64,000 bases of DNA from Sphingobacterium sp. B16(2022) (GTDB taxonomy: Bacteria > Bacteroidota > Bacteroidia > Sphingobacteriales > Sphingobacteriaceae). Shown here piece by piece: positions 42,688 through 50,625 of the stretch. Position numbers and translations under genes: made by a program. Numbering within the stretch: position 1 is the stretch's first letter; every line of letters starts with the position of its first letter. The stretch is from the NCBI RefSeq assembly GCF_012030425.1, contig NZ_JAAUVN010000002.1, positions 620,001-684,000 on the forward strand, written 5' to 3'. The notes under the pieces are model-generated. The model ran no database searches. It saw nothing but the letters and a program-made list of their open reading frames with translations, and was not told the DNA's origin.

Positions 42688-43668
42688 ATGGAAAAAACGA
42701 TAGGATCGGTTAGGCAGTTTCTTGAAGCTAATTTTTTACATTTTAATGCGGCGAGTCTGGTTGACGCAGCGAAAGGTTATGAAGCTCATTTGGAGCAGGG
42801 GGGTAAAATGTTGGTTTCATTAGCCGGAGCAATGAGTACTGCTGAGCTGGGAATTTCATTGGCAGAAATGATTCGACAGGATAAAATCGCGATCATAAGC
42901 TGTACGGGTGCTAACCTCGAGGAAGATATTATGAATTTGGTTGCACACTCGCATTATAAAAGAATTCCAAATTATAGGGACTTAACTCCTCAAGATGAGT
43001 TAGATCTTCTTAAAAGTAAATATAACCGCGTGACGGATACTTGTATACCGGAAGAGGAGGCATTCCGGAAAATACAGGTTCATATTGAGAAAATCTGGAA
43101 AGATGCTGAGCAAGCTGGTGAAAGATTTTTTCCGCATGAGTATATGTATAAACTTTTATTAAGTGGTGTTCTTAAGGATGTATATGAAATTGATCCTAAA
43201 AACTCCTGGATGCTTGCCGCAGCGGAAAAGAATCTACCGATTGTGGTCCCAGGATGGGAGGATTCGACTATGGGAAATATCTTTGCTTCCTATGTTATAA
43301 AAAATGAATTAAAATCATCAACGGTTAAGAGCGGTATTGAATATATGGTCTGGTTAGCTGACTACTATGCGAAGCATGCTATTGATCAAGGTATCGGTTT
43401 CTTTCAAATTGGAGGTGGAATTGCGGGCGACTTTGCGATGTGTGTAGCGCCAATGCTGGAGCAGGATCTTGAAATGGAAAATATTAAAAAGTGGCGATAT
43501 TATTGTCAGATCACAGATTCAACTACTTCGTTTGGTTCGTATTCCGGATGTATCCCGAATGAAAAAATAACCTGGGGTAAACTGGACGTGGATACTCCTA
43601 GTTATGTTATTGAGTCCGATGCAACAATAGTTGCTCCTTTGATCTTTGCCTATCTTTTAAATCGATAA
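42688..43668 (+). CDS. Deoxyhypusine-synthase-like protein
   Basis: Protein of 326 aa of the deoxyhypusine synthase family, whose members move the aminobutyl group of spermidine to a lysine or to a polyamine. The NAD-binding parts are visible: VSLAGAMSTAELG (about 44-56), ISCTGANLEEDIMN and IGGGIAGDF. The catalytic lysine motif WGKL is present (Lys near 298). Bacteria lack the eIF5A substrate, so homospermidine synthesis or another polyamine reaction is more likely. The ATG at 42688 is preferred to 42628 because MEKTIGSVRQ fits the family start. It is Crp/Fnr-controlled by sequence (site 2) and followed by atpB. Confidence 0.83.
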   Translation: MEKTIGSVRQFLEANFLHFNAASLVDAAKGYEAHLEQGGKMLVSLAGAMSTAELGISLAEMIRQDKIAIISCTGANLEEDIMNLVAHSHYKRIPNYRDLTPQDELDLLKSKYNRVTDTCIPEEEAFRKIQVHIEKIWKDAEQAGERFFPHEYMYKLLLSGVLKDVYEIDPKNSWMLAAAEKNLPIVVPGWEDSTMGNIFASYVIKNELKSSTVKSGIEYMVWLADYYAKHAIDQGIGFFQIGGGIAGDFAMCVAPMLEQDLEMENIKKWRYYCQITDSTTSFGSYSGCIPNEKITWGKLDVDTPSYVIESDATIVAPLIFAYLLNR

Positions 43669-43681
43669 CATATTTCTTCAT

Positions 43682-43713
43682 TATGGTGTGCATCTCGTGA
43701 TGCACACCATAAA
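43682..43713 (+). terminator. Hairpin between DHS-like gene and atpB
   Basis: Perfect 14-bp stem (43682-43695 with 43700-43713) with a TCGT tetraloop, 24 nt before the atpB ATG. The T-run after it is short, so it may be a partial terminator or an mRNA-stabilising structure in the leader of atpB. Confidence 0.7.
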
Positions 43714-43737
43714 TCTAAAATTTTTAATAATTGAATA

Positions 43738-44799
43738 ATGCATGATATCAAAAATCTGAGATGGTTCTGTTTGTTTCTTTTCACACTGTTTGTGTCTGTA
43801 TCAAAGGGGAATGCTTCGGATGCAAAGAGTTCTCAAAAGGAAAATATAGATCGCTTCATACAGCACCATCTGGAGGATGACTATTATTTTTCGTTGTTTA
43901 AAGACGAAGAGAATAACCTCACTTATGGATTTCCTTTGCCAGTGATATTAATAGATGAGGGTATTAACATATTTTCATCATCTAGGTTTATCCATACGGA
44001 TGGTCCTGTCAAGATCGGGGATAAGTTTTATCGTATAGATCATAATAAAATTTATCGAACTGATGGGAATGGCGATAAGCTAGTTGAAGCTAATAAATTT
44101 GTAAAACCGATCGATTTGTCTATGACAAAAAATGTTGTTGGTTTGATTTTGACTGCTGGTTTAATGTTTTTTATGTTTATAGCATTGGCAAGATCATACC
44201 GGAAAAATAAGTTGCCACAGGGATTTGGACGAGTGTTAGAGCCTCTTATTATCTATGTGCGCGATGAAATGGCTAAGCCTAATATCGGCTCTAGATATCA
44301 GGAGTTTTTGCCTTATCTTCTTTCTGTTTTCTTTTTAATATGGATTTTAAATCTGATTGGGTTAACTCCTTTAGGTTTTAATGTTACTGGAAATATTACG
44401 GTGACATTATGTTTGGCTTTATTTACTTTAATCATTACCAATATGAAGGCATCTAGGAGTTATTGGAAGCATATTTTCTGGATGCCAGGTGTTCCAATTC
44501 CTTTTCGTATCGCATTGATGCCGATTGAGGTTATCGGAATTTTTACCAAAGCTTTCTCCTTAATGATCCGACTGTTCGCCAATAATGTAGCTGGTCACAC
44601 TGTTATTATGGGGCTTATTGCAATTATTTACTTATTGAATAATCAATTGACATTGGGGGGAAGTATTGTTGTTTCACTTTTACTGACGTCCTTTTTGTTT
44701 ATTATCAAGTTATTGGCGGCATTTTTACAAGCTTATATCTTTACAATGCTTTCCTCTCTTTTTATTGGACTGGCGGTGCAAGAGGATGAGCATCATTAA
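43738..44799 (+). CDS. atpB: F0F1 ATP synthase subunit a, orphan copy
   Basis: Membrane subunit a of ATP synthase, 353 aa, forming the proton half-channels against the c ring. It has a long N-terminal extension with a signal-like segment (1-26) typical of Bacteroidota subunit a, then helices from about 135. The essential arginine is in SLMIRLFANNVAGH, and PLGFNVTGNITVTL and the last two helices are normal. What is odd is the setting: no atpE, atpF or atpH follows, and the next gene is a convergent TonB receptor. The gene is preceded by a deoxyhypusine-synthase-like gene and a Crp/Fnr site. It may be the only copy, split from its operon, or a second one. Confidence 0.93.
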   Translation: MHDIKNLRWFCLFLFTLFVSVSKGNASDAKSSQKENIDRFIQHHLEDDYYFSLFKDEENNLTYGFPLPVILIDEGINIFSSSRFIHTDGPVKIGDKFYRIDHNKIYRTDGNGDKLVEANKFVKPIDLSMTKNVVGLILTAGLMFFMFIALARSYRKNKLPQGFGRVLEPLIIYVRDEMAKPNIGSRYQEFLPYLLSVFFLIWILNLIGLTPLGFNVTGNITVTLCLALFTLIITNMKASRSYWKHIFWMPGVPIPFRIALMPIEVIGIFTKAFSLMIRLFANNVAGHTVIMGLIAIIYLLNNQLTLGGSIVVSLLLTSFLFIIKLLAAFLQAYIFTMLSSLFIGLAVQEDEHH

Positions 44800-44843
44800 T
44801 TCTTGACGGGGGCTAACTTCAGCTTAGACATATTTTTTTTCCT

Positions 44844-44888
44844 AACAACTTCGTACCGCTCATAACAAAGGAGCGGTACGAAGTTGTT
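44844..44888. terminator. Strong bidirectional terminator
   Basis: Perfect 18-bp stem (44844-44861 with 44871-44888), 9-nt loop, flanked by T and A runs. It separates the atpB gene from the convergent TonB receptor gene. Confidence 0.9.
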
Positions 44889-44904
44889 TTTAATAAGGAC
44901 AGGT

Positions 44905-47190
44905 TTACATCAGTCCAAATTTCAATCCGATAAAAAAAGTTCTTGGTCGACTAGGACCATAAATATAATTACTGTCTCTATTTTTACCGATATCAAAATC
45001 TTTCTGATATTGATTGAACATATTCTGAATACCGATATTGAATTGAAGATCCTGCTTAATTTGTTTTAAGGTAAATCGATAGGATAATTTGATGTTATTT
45101 TCTAAAAATGTGGGTGAGGTGTTAAGGACATCCTGATCAATGCCTGGGGCACCTGCAAAATGAGGTACTTTCATCGGACCAGTCAAAACTCCTGATAAAA
45201 CGGCATTGAAGCGATTCTGGGGCCAAAAACTGAGTGTATAATAACCGTAAAGATCGGGCGAACGCAGATATTTTCTTGTTCCTGAAATAGTAGAAGACCA
45301 AGATACAGCTTCATCATAGGTTGATTTTTGGAATGTTAAACCCGTCTCAAGCTGTATTTTCTGATCATAATTGAATCTTCCTTCAGCTGTGATTCCTCTT
45401 ACGGATGAGCTGGATCCATTTTTTCGTAAGAGTTGCTGATTGTTATTTTGATCGGTACCGATTTCTTCTAAAACAAAAGTATTATACAGTCGTGTGAAAA
45501 AGCCATCTACCGTGAAACCGTAGATAAAATGTTCGCTTGCTCTATTGAAATCTAATGAAACGTTAAAGCTATTGGACGTTTCTGCGATCAAGTTGTCATC
45601 TGTTCTAATGACGGAAACTCCACCTCCGGCAAAAGCCATATGCATGTCGGTTTCTAATGCTTGCGGTGCTTTAAATCCTCTCGCGTAGGATGTGCGAAGC
45701 TGGGTTTCACTACCCAATTTATATAATGCACTTAACCTAGGGGTCAGTACAAGTTTATCTATACGATTGGATTTATTTAACCGTAGTCCTGATAGCACGG
45801 TTAATTTTCGGGTTACTTCCCAGTCACTTTGTAAAAAAGCACCTAATAGATTTACATGCTGATCAATGAGATAATCATATGCCTTAATTTCATCGAAAGT
45901 ATATTCATATTGATTTTCAATTCCGGTGGTGAAGGTGTTTTTTCCATTCAGAAAATCAGAGCTGATGTAGTTGTATTGGACTCCGCTTTGAATGGAGTGA
46001 TTTTTTGTATGCCCCCAGGCATCGATCTGATCTATACCTGTATAATGTGTTCTTTTTGTGTTTTGAGCAGCGCCATAAACGCTAAATGAGCTTTCTTTAT
46101 CTTTTGCCTGATGTTCATAATTGAAACCTCCTACTAAGATATTATGTAACCGATATTCGGACTGGTCGGCTTTGTCGGCTTGCAGATCCAATTTATTTCC
46201 ACCTTTTCTTTCTTCGTTGATACTCCAACCATTTATTTCTAGTTTATCCTGAGGAGATAACTTAAAAAATGAATTGAAACCAAAGGAGTTGTTTTGTAAC
46301 ATAGGCATTTCGGAAAAACCATCGCCATTTGCATCGTAAGAATTACGGTTGCGGTGAGATGCAAAGAAAGAAACTCCCGCATTTTGCTCTTCATTGACTG
46401 CTGTTAGATTGGCATTGAAAAAATGATCCCAGGTTTTGTTGCCCATTAATGAACTGTTATTTGAAAGTGTAAAGGAGCTTTTTTGGGCTTGCTTGGTCAG
46501 AATATTGACTGTTCCGGCTATAGCTGATGAACCATATAAGACTGATCCACCCCCCCTGACAATTTCAACACGATCAATCATGTTGGCAGGTATCTGTTCT
46601 AATCCATATAAACTCATCAATGAACTAAATACGGGCCGACTATTAATTAAAACCTGTGAATAAGAACCTCCTAATCCATTCATCCGCAATTGAGAATAAT
46701 TGCAGGTCTGACAGTCTGTTTCCATACGTAAACCGGGCTGAAAACATAATCCGTCGGCTAAGGTGTTGGATTGTGTAATATTGAATGTTCTACTATCTAG
46801 GATATTGACTGCTACAGGACTTTCAGACCTTTTGCGCGCCGTGCGGGTACCGGTTACGACGACACTATTTAAGCGATTGCTGATCGAGGTCAATGCTACA
46901 TCTCTTACTTGAAGTTTTGTATCTGCTATTGTTAACGTTAAAAGCTTTGTCGCAAAACCAATGAAACTTACTTTGATCTGATGCGAACCTACAGGGATAT
47001 TTTGCAATTCATAATTTCCTGTGCTGTCTGCTTTTGTGGCAAGACCTAATAGGGGAATGCTTACTGTGGCCCATTCAATAGGTTCTCCTTCGCTATCTGT
47101 TATTTTACCTTTTAGACGTGCAGTTTGGGCAGAAAGAGTCAAACTCATCAAAATGAGGACTCCTGTTATTAAAAAAATGTTAATGTTCAT
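44905..47190 (-). CDS. TonB-dependent receptor
   Basis: Outer-membrane receptor of 761 aa. A signal peptide (cleavage near LSAQ, 22) is followed by a carboxypeptidase-regulatory-like beta domain (25-95), a plug (about 120-230, VVVTGTRTARKRSESPVAV start, IVRGGGSVLYGSSAIAGTVN) and a 22-strand barrel ending with an aromatic-rich strand (FFIGLKFGLM). A Cys pair in CQTC of the plug is common in receptors for ferric siderophores or heme. It is divergent from a DtxR/MntR-type repressor gene with a shared operator, so the ligand is probably an iron or manganese complex. TonB-box position cannot be set by eye. Confidence 0.9.
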   Translation of the reverse strand: MNINIFLITGVLILMSLTLSAQTARLKGKITDSEGEPIEWATVSIPLLGLATKADSTGNYELQNIPVGSHQIKVSFIGFATKLLTLTIADTKLQVRDVALTSISNRLNSVVVTGTRTARKRSESPVAVNILDSRTFNITQSNTLADGLCFQPGLRMETDCQTCNYSQLRMNGLGGSYSQVLINSRPVFSSLMSLYGLEQIPANMIDRVEIVRGGGSVLYGSSAIAGTVNILTKQAQKSSFTLSNNSSLMGNKTWDHFFNANLTAVNEEQNAGVSFFASHRNRNSYDANGDGFSEMPMLQNNSFGFNSFFKLSPQDKLEINGWSINEERKGGNKLDLQADKADQSEYRLHNILVGGFNYEHQAKDKESSFSVYGAAQNTKRTHYTGIDQIDAWGHTKNHSIQSGVQYNYISSDFLNGKNTFTTGIENQYEYTFDEIKAYDYLIDQHVNLLGAFLQSDWEVTRKLTVLSGLRLNKSNRIDKLVLTPRLSALYKLGSETQLRTSYARGFKAPQALETDMHMAFAGGGVSVIRTDDNLIAETSNSFNVSLDFNRASEHFIYGFTVDGFFTRLYNTFVLEEIGTDQNNNQQLLRKNGSSSSVRGITAEGRFNYDQKIQLETGLTFQKSTYDEAVSWSSTISGTRKYLRSPDLYGYYTLSFWPQNRFNAVLSGVLTGPMKVPHFAGAPGIDQDVLNTSPTFLENNIKLSYRFTLKQIKQDLQFNIGIQNMFNQYQKDFDIGKNRDSNYIYGPSRPRTFFIGLKFGLM

Positions 47191-47202
47191 TATGTAAATA
47201 TT

Positions 47203-47268
47203 ATTTGTTAGTCATGCAAATCTATAAAGTTTGTATGAACTAACAAATTATTTATAACAATATTGTTA
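47203..47268. promoter_or_regulatory. Promoter of TonB receptor and DtxR-type operator
   Basis: On minus, TTTG (47247-47244) and TAGATTTG (47224-47217) are 19 nt apart, an exact promoter for the receptor. Over it lies a near-perfect palindrome: left arm 47203-47220, right arm 47230-47248, with one mismatch and one extra base. A second palindrome TAACAATATTGTTA (47255-47268) follows. TTGTTAG/CTAACAA half-sites occur three times, close to the TTAG/CTAA core of DtxR and MntR boxes. Confidence 0.75.
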
Positions 47269-47299
47269 GATTGTGCTAATAATTAGTAGTTTTGTTATA

Positions 47300-47962
47300 A
47301 TGATATCACAGACTGAAGAAAATTATCTGAAAGCATTATTTGCTTTGACGAGCACAAAAGGTGAAGCCAGCGTAAATGAATTAAGTAAACTGCTGGATAT
47401 AAAAATGCCTACCGTTAATGGTATGATGAAACGCCTCAGTGAAAAGGATTTTGTTATTTATGAGAGTTATAAACCATTAAAGCTTACGGAAAAGGGCAAG
47501 AAAGAGGCATCATTGATTATTCGGAAGCATCGTCTTACCGAGATGTATCTTGTGGAGAAAATGGGTTTTGGCTGGGAAGAGGTACATGATATTGCGGAAC
47601 AAATTGAACATATAAAATCTCCAGCATTTTTTGAGAAAATGGATGAAATTTTAGGTTTTCCTGAAGTGGATCCTCATGGTTCTCCCATACCAGATGTAAA
47701 TGGTAAATTAAAATTAAAAGAGTTTATTAAATTGAGCGATTGTAAAAGTGGAGATGTCGTAAAATTTATGGCTGTTAGACCTTCTTCGGAAGAATTGCTT
47801 AAATTTTTAAATAGCCGTCAATTGATTCTTGGGTCTGTGATTACCATAAAATCTGTTGAATTATTTGATAAGAGCATGTCTGTTAGTTACTCGGGTGATG
47901 GAACCGAGGTTTTAAGTAGTATGGTGTGTGAAAAATTGCTCGTAGAACATATCAGTAAATAG
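47300..47962 (+). CDS. DtxR/MntR-type metal-dependent repressor
   Basis: Regulator of 220 aa. The winged-helix domain (1-65) begins ISQTEENYLKALFAL, with recognition helix MPTVNGMMKRL. The metal-binding dimerisation domain (66-140) shows RKHRLTEMYLVEKMG, WEEVHDIAEQIEHI with His and Glu ligands at the family positions. An FeoA/SH3-like C-terminal domain (about 150-220) completes it. I use the ATG at 47300 rather than GTG at 47273. With metal bound it should repress the divergent TonB receptor through the palindrome at 47203-47248. Fe(II) or Mn(II) cannot be chosen from sequence. Confidence 0.9.
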   Translation: MISQTEENYLKALFALTSTKGEASVNELSKLLDIKMPTVNGMMKRLSEKDFVIYESYKPLKLTEKGKKEASLIIRKHRLTEMYLVEKMGFGWEEVHDIAEQIEHIKSPAFFEKMDEILGFPEVDPHGSPIPDVNGKLKLKEFIKLSDCKSGDVVKFMAVRPSSEELLKFLNSRQLILGSVITIKSVELFDKSMSVSYSGDGTEVLSSMVCEKLLVEHISK

Positions 47963-48343
47963 GTTAATCTATATTTATAAATATAGGAAATAAGCATAGG
48001 AATAGAATTGTAGTTTCTAATGCTACAAGATGAAGTGTATTTCTCGTATTTCTTGTAACATTTTAAGTACTAAAAATCAATTTTGGAACAGCTCATTGAG
48101 CTGTTTTTTTATAAGCAAACGTTTGATTCGGTAGTCTAATGACGTTTGGACTAGTGGACCACACTTCTTGATGATCTGGCTTGCAACTTGGCTTTTGCGC
48201 ATATTATTATATATTTGAAATACAAAAATAAGGTTGACTTATTTATTGTTATCGTTTTTTATGCGCTTTTCCTATGAATGGCACATGAAAAAGGGACGAC
48301 AATTAAGTTTGGCTCATTTTTGTTATACTTCAAACCAATAATT
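47963..48343. other. Intergenic region before LamG-phosphatase gene
   Basis: About 381 nt without a credible gene. It holds the terminator of the DtxR gene (48087-48110) and, after it, AT-rich sequence in which the promoter of the next gene should lie; no exact -7 box was found. Confidence 0.5.
48087..48110 (+). terminator. Terminator of DtxR gene
   Basis: AACAGCTC (48087-48094) pairs with GAGCTGTT (48098-48105) around a 3-nt loop, then a run of T up to 48110. It lies 124 nt after the stop. Confidence 0.8.
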
Positions 48344-50416
48344 ATGTACCTAAGATATCAACTATTATCTTTTCTCCTTATCGTTTGCCTGTGCTCATTT
48401 GCTGTACAAAAACCTAAAAATTATCCTCAAAAATCTTTCCATAACCTAGCATTGCGTTTAGATGGTCATGATAATGATGTAAGAACGGGTATGGGTGTTT
48501 TACGGAATGAATGGACGATAGAAGCATGGATAAAAGGAGATGATCGTATATGGAAGGAGTATGAAGCTATCTTTGGTGGCGGTGAGTATAGCGATCTAAA
48601 TAGTTGTGATAATATGCCGTTAGTGGTTAAAAATGGTTATTTGCATAGTAATGGCGCAGGGATTACTGCTCCAGAGAAATTGGATGATAATTGGCATCAT
48701 GTAGCGGCTTCCTGTAATGGGAAGTCTACTTTTTTATACTTAGATGGTAAAGAAGTGGCTCGTAAAGACACAGTGGTTGCCATTTTACCGGGTGCTATTG
48801 GTCTCCACGAGAAAAAACAAAGTTTTGGTGGATTGATTGATGAGGTTAGAATTTGGTCAAAAGCTGTTCCTATCAACGTAATCAATAAGTGGAAAAATAG
48901 ATCTGTTGAAAGAACTCATCCCCAGTTTTCTGCCCTCGTAGGCTATTATACATTTGATGATTTTAAAGATGTGGTATCGGTAAACTGGGTAGGAAAGGGA
49001 CATCTATCTTATCACTTGAGAAATGGACGCAGTGACTATTATGGCCAGCTTCCGATGGCATATACGGTAGAAAATACCAATGTTTCTTTTCAGAATTTTA
49101 ATAAGAAACAGCAATTGTTTAATGCGGTCGTTGTACAGAATGAGTGGGATTTAGAACAAGGTACTGTAGATGGCCAGCTGTTAAAATTGAGGATTGTGGT
49201 ACAGGGTGATCAAAAAGCGCTTAGCTTGGACGAAATTAAGCTTGATCTCACGCAAAACTCTTCTTTGAAAGATCTCAATGGTATAAAATTGTATTATACG
49301 GGGCAGTATCCTAAATCGAATATTAAACAGCCTATTTTCGATGGTACACAGCATCTCGAAGGGAAGATGATTTTTAGGAATAAGGATGTAAAGGATAAAT
49401 TTTACTTAAAACCAGGTGTTAATTATTTTCTCGTCAGTGCTGCTGTTCAAGATAAAGCGGAAGTCGGGCATCAACTGGGTGCGCTCATTACTCATTTCGT
49501 TTTGTCTGGAAAAAAATATAAACCTGAGATCGAGGAATCAAAGGTGAAACAGTTTGTTACTCCTAAAGACAAGAATAATTTTGTTAAAGTGCTACAATGG
49601 AATATCTGGCATGGTGGAGTGCATTTGGGTAAAGATAAAGGCCGAGAACGCATTATTGATTTGATCCAAACTTCTAATGCGGATATTATTACCATGCAGG
49701 AAGGGTATGGTGCACAGGATACGATCGCAAAAACTTTGGGATTTTATTTACAAACCAAATCTTCAAAGGACAATCTGGCATTGTTCAGTAGATATCCTAT
49801 CAAGAAGATCCAATCAAGTGAACCGTTTAAATCTAATCCTGCAACGATCAAACTACCTAATGGACGTGATATTATAGTGAATGGCTGCTGGCTTAGATAT
49901 GCGTATCGACCTGAATATACAAGTGGTTATCAAAACTTTGGTATGGAACCTAAAACCTGGGTTGCAGAAGACGCTATACTTTCTTTGGTGGATGTGAGAA
50001 ATTTATTAGAAAAGGATGTTGATCCTTATGTTGAATCTGTAGATCAACCTATTATAATAGGCGGAGATTTCAATTCTTATAGTCACCTGGACTGGACAGA
50101 GAAAACTAAAGATCTGCATTTTGGTTATGGTGCTGTACCATTTCCGACATCGAAGTTTATGATAGAAAACGGTTTTAAGGATTCTTTTCGTGAAATTAAT
50201 CCTGACGAATTAGGTAATCAGGGCGGAACTTTTGCACCTATATATGGTCAAATGCCTGATGCCAGAATAGATTTTATTTACTATAAGGGGGCTATTCAGG
50301 CGATCTCATCAAAAATCATTAGGACAAGTCCGGAAATTGATGACGTTTGGGCTTCTGATCATGCTGCTGTGATGACGATTTTTGAAACTACGTTAGGTAA
50401 AAATATTAATAAATAG
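48344..50416 (+). CDS. Secreted LamG domain plus endonuclease/phosphatase protein
   Basis: Exported protein of 690 aa. After a signal peptide (about 1-22) comes a LamG/concanavalin-like domain (about 30-170, with EWTIEAWIKG and NWHHVAAS), then a domain like the N-terminal part of BNR sialidases (about 235-360, KPGVNYFLVSAAV), then an endonuclease/exonuclease/phosphatase domain (about 380-685) with QWNIWHGG, MQEG, GGDFNS, ARIDFIY and SDHAAV, the complete active site. It should cleave phosphodiester or phosphomonoester bonds outside the cell. I choose the ATG at 48344 since the upstream 22 codons are not signal-like. The convergent neighbour is also a secreted multi-domain protein. Confidence 0.88.
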   Translation: MYLRYQLLSFLLIVCLCSFAVQKPKNYPQKSFHNLALRLDGHDNDVRTGMGVLRNEWTIEAWIKGDDRIWKEYEAIFGGGEYSDLNSCDNMPLVVKNGYLHSNGAGITAPEKLDDNWHHVAASCNGKSTFLYLDGKEVARKDTVVAILPGAIGLHEKKQSFGGLIDEVRIWSKAVPINVINKWKNRSVERTHPQFSALVGYYTFDDFKDVVSVNWVGKGHLSYHLRNGRSDYYGQLPMAYTVENTNVSFQNFNKKQQLFNAVVVQNEWDLEQGTVDGQLLKLRIVVQGDQKALSLDEIKLDLTQNSSLKDLNGIKLYYTGQYPKSNIKQPIFDGTQHLEGKMIFRNKDVKDKFYLKPGVNYFLVSAAVQDKAEVGHQLGALITHFVLSGKKYKPEIEESKVKQFVTPKDKNNFVKVLQWNIWHGGVHLGKDKGRERIIDLIQTSNADIITMQEGYGAQDTIAKTLGFYLQTKSSKDNLALFSRYPIKKIQSSEPFKSNPATIKLPNGRDIIVNGCWLRYAYRPEYTSGYQNFGMEPKTWVAEDAILSLVDVRNLLEKDVDPYVESVDQPIIIGGDFNSYSHLDWTEKTKDLHFGYGAVPFPTSKFMIENGFKDSFREINPDELGNQGGTFAPIYGQMPDARIDFIYYKGAIQAISSKIIRTSPEIDDVWASDHAAVMTIFETTLGKNINK

Positions 50417-50580
50417 ATCTCGATCGTACTTTCATGAAGAATTAAAGTTATTAGCAATTGTTTATTTGATCTATACTTTACTAATTGTTCTGAAACCAAA
50501 ATTCGGGAACAGTGTATCGCGCAAAAAAGTAAAAGTTTTTGAAAAAAAATAATCAATCTGCGATTTGATTTTCTCAAGGT

Positions 50581-50619
50581 ATCTCCAGTAGTACCAGAAT
50601 TGGATCTACTACTGGAGAT
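50581..50619. terminator. Bidirectional terminator
   Basis: Perfect 13-bp stem (50581-50593 with 50607-50619), 13-nt loop, TTTT on the right side. It separates the convergent genes ending at 50416 and 50626. Confidence 0.85.
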
Positions 50620-50625
50620 TTTAAT

